The notes under the pieces: generated by a model
Databases searched by the model: none
The model's input: the letters and a program-made list of their open reading frames with translations, nothing else
What the model was told of the DNA's origin: nothing
Shown here: piece by piece, positions 1 through 4,851 of the stretch
How the letters are laid out: each line of letters starts with the position of its first letter
Position numbering within the stretch: the first letter of the stretch is position 1
Assembly: GCA_902489515.1 (NCBI GenBank)
Contig: CABUAL010000122.1
Location: forward strand, 1-5,793
DNA: 5,793 nucleotides
Source of the DNA: an uncultured Collinsella sp.
Lineage (GTDB): Bacteria; Actinomycetota; Coriobacteriia; Coriobacteriales; Coriobacteriaceae
Direction: 5' to 3'
Translations under genes and position numbers: made by a program

Positions 1-223
1 CGCCCGCCGGCTCGTGAAAGACGGGGTTCTCGATGTGCTCGTAATTGGCGATGGGGCCCGATACGGGATAGGTTACCTCGGCATCGCAGATCTTGGCCGA
101 AAAGATACGTGACTCGACCGGACAGGACGATTCGAACAGCTTGCATGCCTCGGGAGCCTTGTCCCAGAGCATGTCGGCGAGAAACGTCTCGCCATTCAGC
201 GTGATCTTGAGCATTTTTGTCAT
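1..223 (-). CDS. Cyclophilin-like DUF3830-type protein, 5' part only (74 codons visible)
   Basis: The reverse strand reads open from an ATG at 223-221 to the left edge, and the gene continues outside the window. The first residues are MTKMLKITLNGETFLADMLW. After these come a DKAPEAC segment (about residues 21-27), a CPVESRIFSAKIC stretch (34-46), a YPVSGPIANYE segment and an IENPVFHEPAG segment near residue 65-74. The pattern 'beta strand, F-x-A, AP-x-x-C, acidic-N, PG/PAG' is what I associate with small cyclophilin-fold proteins of the DUF3830 type, usually about 120-150 residues and of unknown biochemical role. No signal peptide or membrane segment is visible. The ATG at 223 is preferred over the one three codons in because it sits 7 bases from a strong Shine-Dalgarno. 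It is divergent from carbamate kinase. I recall DUF3830 genes near purine/ureide or amino-acid catabolism genes, which would fit, but that is from memory. The coding call is firm; the family name is moderately sure. Confidence 0.72.
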   Translation of the reverse strand, partial: MTKMLKITLNGETFLADMLWDKAPEACKLFESSCPVESRIFSAKICDAEVTYPVSGPIANYEHIENPVFHEPAG

Positions 224-230
224 AGTAAGG

Positions 231-238
231 ACCTCCTC
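231..238 (-). promoter_or_regulatory. Ribosome binding site of the left-edge gene
   Basis: On the minus strand the bases read GAGGAGGT, followed by a 7-base spacer and ATG at 223. This nearly ideal Shine-Dalgarno fixes the start of the left-edge gene and supports it as a real gene rather than a chance reading frame. Confidence 0.8.
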
Positions 239-309
239 AATCCGTCGCTCAAGGGGCTCGCTGGCGGATAAGGAGAAGACAGCGGCGGGGTCGCCGAACC
301 CAAACTTCA

Positions 310-325
310 CGACAGATCTCTGTCG
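310..325. repeat. 16-base dyad, 7-base arms, upstream of the left-edge gene
   Basis: CGACAGA at 310-316 and TCTGTCG at 319-325 are exact inverse complements around a 2-base centre. The site is about 85 bases upstream of the left-edge gene's start. The near-zero spacer favours a dimeric protein-binding site over an RNA hairpin. It would lie in the 5' untranslated leader if the promoter proposed at 350-378 is right. No regulator is identified. Confidence 0.4.
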
Positions 326-349
326 CCCCAGCCCGCGCTGTTCTTCGCT

Positions 350-378
350 AAAGTACCATGCCGCAATTGCGCGCGCAA
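350..378 (-). promoter_or_regulatory. Candidate extended -10 promoter for the left-edge gene
   Basis: On the minus strand there is TTGCGC (plus positions 378-373), a 17-base spacer, then TACTTT (355-350). An extended -10 TGG triplet directly precedes TACTTT. Each hexamer matches the consensus at only three positions, so the case rests on spacing, the TGn element and orientation. Transcription would begin near 343, leaving a leader of about 120 bases. The -35 hexamer lies inside the 14-base palindrome at 366-379, an arrangement expected for an operator. Confidence 0.25.
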
Positions 379-379
379 T
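366..379. repeat. Perfect 14-base palindrome, possible operator
   Basis: ATTGCGCGCGCAAT equals its own reverse complement over all 14 bases. It overlaps a second 8-base palindrome, GCAATTGC, at 363-370. Perfect palindromes of this length are unlikely by chance in a short spacer, although the alternating GC core makes it somewhat easier. It overlaps the candidate -35 of the left-edge gene, which suggests repressor or activator binding. The regulator is not in this window. Confidence 0.4.
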
Positions 380-811
380 ATCAGTTTTTGATTTTCTGGA
401 AGCGGCGATCGACGAGACGGCTCGCCGGCTGCCGGCCGACGCGCGGCAAAGGCACTCGTCTATTCCTTAAGTTGGATGAAAAACGCCATGTTATTGCAGG
501 GCTGCATACTCGTCCAATAAGTGCATAGAATCTCGTATAGTGCGAGTAAGATTTTGCGCTGCCTATTTTATGTTTAGCAAAGATATAGTTTGCATAATCT
601 GGTCTAATCCCTGCTCTATTAAAATAAAGTTGCACGTAAATGACGTAGATATGCTTGAGCTGGGTTTCTTTACGCTGAGCGGGTAAAAGCGACCGTTCAC
701 CGTTCCGCTATTTTCAAAATGAATAAAATGAGCGATAAAGAGAATAGAAACCTTAATAAACTCGCGCATCGCACGGACGCGGGTTATTAATGGGTTGTAG
801 GCCTTTTACAG

Positions 812-817
812 AAAGGA
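812..817 (+). promoter_or_regulatory. Ribosome binding site that sets the carbamate kinase start
   Basis: AAAGGA lies 8 bases before the ATG at 826. The frame is also open from an upstream ATG at 790, but that codon has no Shine-Dalgarno and would add twelve residues (MGCRPFTERIPA) that do not resemble the family's N-terminus. The start at 826 is therefore preferred. Confidence 0.75.
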
Positions 818-825
818 TTCCAGCA

Positions 826-1788
826 ATGTCTAAGCCTCTTGGCAAGCCCGATCGTATTGTCGTCGCCCTTGGCGGCAACGCCCTCGGCAACAACCCCGTC
901 GAGCAGATCGAGGCCGTGAGCAACACCGCCCATGCCCTCCTCGGCCTCATCGAGCAGGGCAACGAGATCATCATCACCCACGGCAACGGCCCGCAGGTCG
1001 GCATGATCCAGAACGCCTTCGCCGCTGCCCACGATGCCATCGGTACCCCCGAGATGCCGCTGCCCGAGTGCGGTGCCATGTCCCAGGGCTACATTGGTTA
1101 TCACCTGCAGCAGGGCATCGGCCGCGAGATGCACAAGCGCTATAAGCGTTGGCACGCCGCCACCGTCGTCACCCAGATCGAGTGCGATCCCGACGACCCC
1201 GCGTTCAAGAACCCGACCAAGCCGATCGGCCCCTTCTACACCGAGGAGCAGGCCAAGGAGTTCATGGCCGAGGATCCCTCCAAGGTCTTCGTCGAGGATT
1301 CCGGCCGCGGCTGGCGTCGCGTCGTCGCTTCCCCCGATCCCAAGAAGATCGTCGAGGCTGACTCCATCCTCAACCTGCTCGACAACGAGTTCATCGTCAT
1401 CGCCTGCGGTGGCGGCGGCATCCCCGTCGTCCGCGACTACGAGAACAAGGGCTGCTACAAGGGCGTTCCCGCCGTCATCGACAAGGACCTGGGCGGCGAG
1501 CTGCTGGCCGAGGACTGCGACGCCGACGTTCTGTTCCTGCTGACCGCCGTTGAGCATGTCGCCATCAACTTTGGCAAGCCCAACCAGGAGGAGCTCGAGG
1601 ACCTCACCGCCGACGAGGCCGAGCGCCTGGCCGACGAGGGCCAGTTCGGCAAGGGTTCGATGGAGCCCAAGGTCCGCGCTGCCATCAAGTTTGCGCGTTC
1701 CCGCAAGGGCCGCACCTGCATCATCGGTGCCCTGGACAAGGCCGCCGAGACCATGGCCGGCCTCTCCGGCACCCGCATCCACGAGTAG
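826..1788 (+). CDS. arcC: Carbamate kinase (320 aa)
   Basis: This cytoplasmic enzyme of the amino acid kinase family transfers phosphate from carbamoyl phosphate to ADP, giving ATP, CO2 and ammonia. It is the energy-yielding last step of arginine, agmatine, citrulline or purine/ureide fermentation. The family signatures appear in order: VVALGGNAL (12-20) for phosphate binding, THGNGPQVG (51-59), CGAMSQGYIGYHLQQ (82-96), VVTQIECDPDDPAFKNPTKPIGPFY (114-138), ACGGGGIPVV (193-202), VIDKDLGGELLA (217-228), LLTAVEHVAINFGKP (238-252) and FGKGSMEPKVRAAI (274-287). Lysines 132, 220 and 282 sit where the family's catalytic and nucleotide-binding lysines are expected. The length is normal (about 310-320 residues). 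Codon use is strongly biased to C-ending codons, which suggests high expression. It has its own terminator, and no carbamoyltransferase or deiminase is adjacent, so the pathway that feeds it cannot be read from this window. Confidence 0.96.
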   Translation: MSKPLGKPDRIVVALGGNALGNNPVEQIEAVSNTAHALLGLIEQGNEIIITHGNGPQVGMIQNAFAAAHDAIGTPEMPLPECGAMSQGYIGYHLQQGIGREMHKRYKRWHAATVVTQIECDPDDPAFKNPTKPIGPFYTEEQAKEFMAEDPSKVFVEDSGRGWRRVVASPDPKKIVEADSILNLLDNEFIVIACGGGGIPVVRDYENKGCYKGVPAVIDKDLGGELLAEDCDADVLFLLTAVEHVAINFGKPNQEELEDLTADEAERLADEGQFGKGSMEPKVRAAIKFARSRKGRTCIIGALDKAAETMAGLSGTRIHE

Positions 1789-1810
1789 TCTCTACTCTGT
1801 TGCCTCTCTC

Positions 1811-1834
1811 GTGGGCGCCAGGCAAGACGCCCAC
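1811..1834 (+). other. Short hairpin just after the carbamate kinase stop
   Basis: GTGGGCG (1811-1817) and CGCCCAC (1828-1834) form a perfect 7-bp stem with a 10-base loop. The hairpin is flanked by two copies of GCCTCTCT (1802-1809 and 1841-1848). No T tract follows, so it is probably not a terminator itself. It may protect the 3' end of the transcript or assist the terminator 20 bases on. Confidence 0.45.
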
Positions 1835-1853
1835 AAACTAGCCTCTCTTCATG

Positions 1854-1886
1854 AGCCCCGCAGTCCGCTCCGACTGCGGGGCTTTT
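1854..1886 (+). terminator. Intrinsic terminator of carbamate kinase
   Basis: AGCCCCGCAGTC (1854-1865) pairs perfectly with GACTGCGGGGCT (1872-1883) around a 6-base loop, giving a 12-bp GC-rich stem. TTTT (1883-1886) ends the stem, so the uridine tract is short but adjacent. It begins 66 bases after the stop codon and has no matching A tract on the other side, so it should act on plus-strand transcripts. It makes carbamate kinase a monocistronic or operon-terminal gene. Confidence 0.88.
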
Positions 1887-1898
1887 GCTATTCACCTA

Positions 1899-1996
1899 GT
1901 CCCCGATGGGTGAGTAGTCATTGGGGACGTTCTTAAACGACTAGTCAAACAAGAACGTCCTCAATGACTACTAATTTAAATCTGTCCCCAATGACT
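1899..1996. repeat. Extragenic palindromic (REP/BIME-like) repeat cluster
   Basis: One arm, 1913-1934 (core AGTCATTGGGGAC at 1916-1928), has three inverted partners. The main partner is 1951-1972: 22 bases with one G-T wobble. Its 16-base loop contains the palindrome GACTAGTC (1939-1946), centred exactly on the dyad. A second partner, GTCCCCAATGACT at 1984-1996, matches the 13-base core perfectly. A third, upstream, is GTCCCCGATG at 1899-1908, which pairs over 10 bp including one wobble with 1919-1928. It lies between genes, just past a terminator, and encodes nothing. This is the architecture of repeated extragenic palindromes, often mobilised by REP-associated tyrosine transposases, but no such transposase is here and genome copy number cannot be seen. 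Confidence 0.72.
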
Positions 1997-2080
1997 GCGG
2001 AAAGCGCATCTCACACCGACGCATTGCTTTCGGGCCCTCTCCCCAGGCTCTCCATAGCTCAGCTGGACTCCCCGCAACCT

Positions 2081-2098
2081 GTTCCGAGTTGGCGGAAC
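2081..2098. repeat. Small dyad upstream of the PTS regulator gene
   Basis: GTTCCG (2081-2086) and CGGAAC (2093-2098) form a perfect inverted repeat with a 6-base centre, about 63 bases before the regulator's start. No T tract follows. It could be an operator for the regulator's own promoter or a leader hairpin. The arms are short, and I found no matching copy upstream of the PTS genes. Confidence 0.3.
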
Positions 2099-2147
2099 GA
2101 GCGCGACGTGGAGTGTCATTCTTTACCGCGTTAGACTAGACGCAGGG

Positions 2148-2155
2148 AAAGGAGG
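2148..2155 (+). promoter_or_regulatory. Ribosome binding site of the PTS regulator
   Basis: AAAGGAGG ends 5 bases before the ATG at 2161, and a further GAGG follows within the spacer. This strong Shine-Dalgarno fixes the start codon. Confidence 0.8.
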
Positions 2156-2160
2156 AGGAC

Positions 2161-4056
2161 ATGGATGCTCGCGTCAAGCAGCTTGTAAATATGATCGAGG
2201 ACGCTCAGCCTGTCGCTGTCGCGGTACTTGCCAAGCGTCTCGAGGTAAGCGAGCGCGCCGTGAGAAACTATATCCATCGCGCAAACGACAGCCTTGCAGG
2301 GGTTGCACGCATCGTTGGCAGCAAGGGGCAGTATCGTATCGATGTTGCACGTGCAGATGAGCTTGCTCGCTTGCTAGACGGTGCGGCTCTGGCCCATCCG
2401 GGCATTCCTGATACGCGCGATGGCCGTGTGTCCTTCCTTCTTAACGACCTCCTCATGCGGTCCCAGTGGGTGACGATTGAGGAGTATGCGGATTTACTCT
2501 ACGTTTCGGCGCGGACTCTGTCCAATGACATGCGTCTGGTAGAGCAGAAACTCGCCCAATTTGACTTAACGCTCGAAAAGCGCCCACGCTACGGAATCCG
2601 CGTTGCGGGCGGGGAGTCACAACGGCGCCTGTGCCTGGCCTCGCTGGTGAGGCCCGTGTTGCCCGACACCGACGATGCAAAGCTCGCCGAGCGCCTGCGG
2701 GCCATCGCCGCATGTGTGGACGATGCCCTGACGGCCTCGCCCGTCACGGTGAGCTCGCTGGCATCCCGCAATCTCATCATGCATCTTTACATTGCTCTTG
2801 GCCGCATCGAGCAGGGCTGCTATGTCCCAGCTGCAGAATCGGACGTTCAAAAACTGGAGGGAACGCGCGAATACGCCGCGGCTTTCCAGATTGCCGCAAA
2901 CATCAAGGATGCCCTGGGCGTGAGCATGCCCCGAGAAGAGGTTGCCTTTATCGCAATCCATTTGCTCGGCAGGGGCACGGGCGTGCCCGAGAAGGGCTCT
3001 GCCGTTATCTCGGACGAGATGTGGGAGATTGCTTCCGAGATGGTACGTGCGGTCAACGATGAGTTTAGGTTTGACTTTAGCGGCGATCTTGAACTTCGCA
3101 TGAACCTTGCTCGGCATATCGGCCCTCTGGGCTATCGCCTTGAATATCACATGCATATGGATAACCCCATGCTGCCCGATATCAAGACGAGGTTTCCGTT
3201 GGCCTATTCGATGGCAGCTGGCACCTCGCAGGTACTCGAGCGTCATTTTGGCAGCCAGCCCTCTGATGAAGAGCTCGGCTACATCGCCATGGCATTTGCC
3301 CTGGCCCTCGAGCAGCAAGCCGACCAGCCGCGTCGCAAGCGCATCCTGATCGTGTGCGCCTCGGGAGCGGGAAGCGCCCGTATGCTCGAGCACCAGTACC
3401 GCAAGCAGTTTGGCATGTATATCGATTCGATTGAGACATGCGATGTCGCCCGCGTGGGAACGTTCGATTTTTCGCACATCGACTACGTGTTCACAACGGT
3501 GCCGCTCAACGTCAAGTTGCCCGTGCCCGTCCGCGAGGCCGATTTCTTCTTGGAGACGAGCGATGTCAACGCTATCCGCAAGGTGCTGAGCGACGACACT
3601 GCGCAATCGGACTCCGTAAGCTCTTTCTTTAGCCGTGCCCTGTTCTTCAACCGCGTTGAGGCGTCGTCGAAGCAGGCCGTTCTCCGATATCTCTCCGAGC
3701 GCGCCGTCGAGAGCGGCCGTGTCGATGCCCAGTTTGCCCAAGAGGTCGCCGAGCGCGAGAGCGCGAGTGCCACCTCGTTTGGCAATGGGGTAGCCATGCC
3801 CCATGGGATGCATCCCTTGAGCGCCGAGGCCTTTGTTACCGTGGGCCTGCTCGAACATCCCATTCTTTGGGACGAATACGGCCATGAGGTCGATATCGTC
3901 TTTATGGTGTCGTTTGCCCGGTCGGGCGGCGATGAGGCGCGGATCTTGAGCTCACTGCTCGCCGAGATCTTTATGGACCGCCAGGGGGTCGAGCGCCTAC
4001 GCGAGCGCCGGTCTTGGCATGAGCTGATGGCGCTTGTGCAAGCGCATACGGCTTAA
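2161..4056 (+). CDS. PRD-containing PTS-regulated transcriptional activator, LicR/MtlR type (631 aa)
   Basis: This is a cytoplasmic DNA-binding activator controlled by PTS phosphorylation. Domains in order: an N-terminal helix-turn-helix (about 5-60, helix around LEVSERAVRNYI), a second helix-turn-helix (about 90-150, YADLLYVSARTLSNDMRLV), PRD1 (about 185-290) with His208 and His267, PRD2 (about 295-388) with His319, an EIIB-like domain (393-480) with Cys399 in ILIVCASGAGSARML, and an EIIA-like domain of the mannitol/fructose type (about 488-631) with His548 in GNGVAMPHG. The spacing of these residues parallels Bacillus LicR as I remember it, and length is typical (about 640). The second PRD2 histidine is replaced: the expected IA-L-H-F reads IAMAF, putting Ala378 in its place. 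The gene ends 119 bases before the IIA gene on the same strand, so it most likely activates that operon. Substrate is unknown. LevR-like (sigma-54) activators are excluded because no AAA+ domain is present. Confidence 0.93.
   Translation: MDARVKQLVNMIEDAQPVAVAVLAKRLEVSERAVRNYIHRANDSLAGVARIVGSKGQYRIDVARADELARLLDGAALAHPGIPDTRDGRVSFLLNDLLMRSQWVTIEEYADLLYVSARTLSNDMRLVEQKLAQFDLTLEKRPRYGIRVAGGESQRRLCLASLVRPVLPDTDDAKLAERLRAIAACVDDALTASPVTVSSLASRNLIMHLYIALGRIEQGCYVPAAESDVQKLEGTREYAAAFQIAANIKDALGVSMPREEVAFIAIHLLGRGTGVPEKGSAVISDEMWEIASEMVRAVNDEFRFDFSGDLELRMNLARHIGPLGYRLEYHMHMDNPMLPDIKTRFPLAYSMAAGTSQVLERHFGSQPSDEELGYIAMAFALALEQQADQPRRKRILIVCASGAGSARMLEHQYRKQFGMYIDSIETCDVARVGTFDFSHIDYVFTTVPLNVKLPVPVREADFFLETSDVNAIRKVLSDDTAQSDSVSSFFSRALFFNRVEASSKQAVLRYLSERAVESGRVDAQFAQEVAERESASATSFGNGVAMPHGMHPLSAEAFVTVGLLEHPILWDEYGHEVDIVFMVSFARSGGDEARILSSLLAEIFMDRQGVERLRERRSWHELMALVQAHTA
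4030..4045 (+). other. Hairpin at the very end of the regulator gene
   Basis: GCGCTT (4030-4035) and AAGCGC (4040-4045) form a 6-bp stem with a 4-base loop, ending 9 bases before the stop codon. A TTCTTTT stretch lies at 4060-4066, about 14 bases after the stem. That is too far for a classical intrinsic terminator, so it may only weakly separate the regulator transcript from the PTS genes. Confidence 0.25.
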
Positions 4057-4090
4057 GACTTCTTTTGTCGATAACCCTGTCTGTCTACCT

Positions 4091-4111
4091 GCAATAAACC
4101 TCGAGGATTGC
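4091..4111. promoter_or_regulatory. Candidate operator upstream of the PTS operon
   Basis: GCAAT (4091-4095) and ATTGC (4107-4111) are inverted repeats enclosing the 8-base palindrome CCTCGAGG (4099-4106). The inner palindrome is 1.5 bases off the centre of the outer arms. The site is 65-85 bases upstream of the IIA start, where an activator such as the adjacent LicR-type protein would be expected to bind. A second palindrome, GAATATTC, lies at 4132-4139 and may overlap a promoter -10. No T tract follows, so it is not a terminator. Regulator binding is inference only. Confidence 0.33.
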
Positions 4112-4160
4112 GGGCGGGAGATAGGCGTTTCGAATATTCAAGTACAAACCAAACATCACG

Positions 4161-4169
4161 GGAGAGGAG
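4161..4169 (+). promoter_or_regulatory. Ribosome binding site of the PTS IIA gene
   Basis: GGAGAGGAG ends 6 bases before the ATG at 4176. It selects this codon over the internal ATG at 4197 and over the longer out-of-frame readings that begin upstream. Confidence 0.75.
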
Positions 4170-4175
4170 ACCGTT

Positions 4176-4502
4176 ATGGACGATCAGGGAACCGAGATGG
4201 TTTCGTTTCAGCTGGTCGCTGCGGCGGGAGAGGCACGCAGCCTTGCCTTCGAAGCCCTTGAAAAGGCAAAAGCGGGGGATTTTGACGCCGCCGCCAAACT
4301 CATGAAGCAGTCAAAGGATGCGGGAATCAAGGCTCACCACATCCAAACGCAGCTGCTTTCGACTGAGGCAGCGGGCGAGCATCTGTCGGTGGATGTGTTG
4401 CTGGTCCATGCTCAGGACCACCTCATGTGCTCCATGCTTGCTCAGGAGCTCGTGCAGGAGCTGATCTGCCTGTATGAGTGCACTGCAACCAAGAACGCCT
4501 AG
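4176..4502 (+). CDS. PTS lactose/cellobiose-family EIIA component (108 aa)
   Basis: This soluble phosphocarrier of a lactose/N,N'-diacetylchitobiose/cellobiose-type PTS accepts phosphate from HPr and passes it to the IIB protein. The protein is a short all-helical polypeptide of the usual length (about 100-110). Near the N-terminus, VSFQLVAAAGEARSLAFEAL (9-28) gives the family's first helix, followed by AKAGDFDAAAKLM (31-43). The active-site motif is VHAQDHLM (77-84): His78 is the phosphorylated histidine. Asp81 matches the metal-binding aspartate that holds the trimer together in the lactococcal IIA, with the same numbering as I remember it. It is first in an IIA-IIB-IIC operon, 119 bases after the regulator, so a promoter of its own is plausible. 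Specificity within the family (cellobiose, lichenan fragments, chitobiose, lactose) cannot be read from this subunit. Confidence 0.93.
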   Translation: MDDQGTEMVSFQLVAAAGEARSLAFEALEKAKAGDFDAAAKLMKQSKDAGIKAHHIQTQLLSTEAAGEHLSVDVLLVHAQDHLMCSMLAQELVQELICLYECTATKNA

Positions 4503-4535
4503 CGGCGTGCGGTGACTATCCAACCAATCAATGCG

Positions 4536-4548
4536 AAGGGAATCCCTT
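4536..4548 (+). promoter_or_regulatory. IIB ribosome binding site inside a small hairpin
   Basis: The Shine-Dalgarno GAAGGGA (4535-4541) is 7 bases before the ATG at 4549. AAGGG (4536-4540) is perfectly complementary to CCCTT (4544-4548), leaving a 3-base loop, and the stem ends at the base before the start codon. The hairpin could hide the ribosome site and lower IIB initiation until a ribosome or helicase opens it. The site also fixes the start: the in-frame ATG at 4531 would add MRRESL and has no Shine-Dalgarno. Confidence 0.5.
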
Positions 4549-4842
4549 ATGAAGATCCTTCTTGTTTGCGCAGCTGGTCTGTCTACAAGCATTCTGATGA
4601 AGAAACTCGAGAAATATGCGGAGCAAAACGGCATCGAGCTCGATATCGATGCGGTGGGTATCGGCGAGTATCAGGAGACGTGCGCCAATTATGACGTGCT
4701 GCTCTTGGGGCCGCAGGTGTCCTACCAGCTCAACACCGTCAAGCAGGGGAGCGGTAAGCCGACCGCGGTCATCCCCGCACAGGACTACGGCATGGGCAAC
4801 GCCGCCAACGTGCTGGCACTCGCCCAGTCGCTGTTGGGTTAG
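4549..4842 (+). CDS. PTS lactose/cellobiose-family EIIB component (97 aa)
   Basis: This soluble phosphotransfer subunit receives phosphate from IIA on a cysteine and passes it to the sugar carried by IIC. MKILLVCAAGLSTSILMKKL opens with a beta strand followed by the phosphocysteine loop CAAGLSTS (7-14). Cys7 is the expected active residue. DVLLLGPQVSYQL (49-61) is the characteristic central strand and loop of the cellobiose/lichenan IIB family, and IPAQDYGMGNAANVLALAQ (75-93) forms the C-terminal helix. The length is normal for a free-standing IIB (about 100). It starts 46 bases after IIA, and its stop codon TAG is built into the Shine-Dalgarno of IIC, so IIB and IIC translation are probably coupled. 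The start at 4549 gives the canonical N-terminus. Confidence 0.94.
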   Translation: MKILLVCAAGLSTSILMKKLEKYAEQNGIELDIDAVGIGEYQETCANYDVLLLGPQVSYQLNTVKQGSGKPTAVIPAQDYGMGNAANVLALAQSLLG

Positions 4843-4846
4843 GAGG
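4841..4846 (+). promoter_or_regulatory. IIC ribosome binding site overlapping the IIB stop
   Basis: AGGAGG shares its first two bases with the IIB stop codon TAG (4840-4842) and lies 5 bases before the ATG at 4852. A ribosome terminating on IIB sits on this site, a usual arrangement for keeping neighbouring subunits in proportion. Confidence 0.75.
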
Positions 4847-4851
4847 CGACC

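Larger units (their letters stand above)
224..825. other. Divergent intergenic region, AT-rich in its right half
   Basis: This roughly 600-base stretch separates two divergently transcribed genes and must hold the promoters of both. The left half (about 240-470) is GC-rich and contains two dyads, at 310-325 and 366-379. The right half (about 480-785) drops to roughly one third G+C: 541-600 has 20 G/C in 60 bases. That is far below the flanking genes. Reading frames here lack Shine-Dalgarno sequences and family resemblance. The hexamer TGCATA occurs three times (503, 522, 591), and CCGTTC twice in tandem (693 and 700). I could not find a convincing -35/-10 pair for the plus-strand gene; the best is TTTTCA at 711 with GATAAA at 734 (17-base spacer), which is weak. 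Confidence 0.6.
1789..2160. other. Non-coding spacer between carbamate kinase and the PTS regulator
   Basis: This 372-base spacer holds, in order, a 7-bp hairpin (1811-1834), an intrinsic terminator (1854-1886), a palindromic repeat cluster (1899-1996), a small dyad (2081-2098) and the Shine-Dalgarno of the next gene. The regulator's promoter must lie after the repeat, but no convincing hexamer pair is visible. TAGACT at 2132 is the best -10 candidate and lacks a good -35. No gene is apparent. Confidence 0.65.

Noticed and set aside
563..769. A 68-codon minus-strand frame in the AT-rich spacer, and an 84-codon one at 381-635
   Set aside because: Neither has a Shine-Dalgarno before its start, and the proteins show no domain or membrane pattern. 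Low G+C alone favours neither, and the two overlap each other.
787..1782. A 331-codon open frame on the minus strand covering the whole carbamate kinase gene
   Set aside because: Strong codon bias (GCC, GAG, ATC) keeps the complementary frame free of stops. The predicted protein is a repetitive run of Gly/Ala/Leu/Val/Asp, has no family resemblance, and carbamate kinase is unmistakable on the other strand.
1899..1996. A second intrinsic terminator or a CRISPR repeat
   Set aside because: The long stem is not followed by a T tract (ATTTAAATC instead). The copies are inverted with irregular spacing, not direct repeats with uniform spacers.
2051..2067. A tRNA-like D-arm fragment (TAGCTCAGCTGGA)
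   Set aside because: No T-arm (GGTTCGAATCC-like), anticodon stem or matching acceptor stem follows within the required distance. It is a chance resemblance or a very decayed fragment, not a tRNA gene.
2617..3885. A 422-codon minus-strand frame opposite the PTS regulator, and a 399-codon one at 4528-5727 opposite IIB and IIC
   Set aside because: Both are shadows of clearly recognised genes. Their compositions are rich in His/Arg/Gly/Asp and resemble no known protein.
4057..4175. A BglG-type RNA antiterminator (RAT) site before the PTS genes
   Set aside because: No antiterminator/terminator hairpin pair with a U tract is present, and the regulator has DNA-binding helix-turn-helix domains instead of the RNA-binding CAT domain.
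4034..4305. Two plus-strand frames (4034-4261 and 4108-4305) overlapping the start of IIA
   Set aside because: Both lack ribosome binding sites and run out of frame through the well-supported IIA gene.
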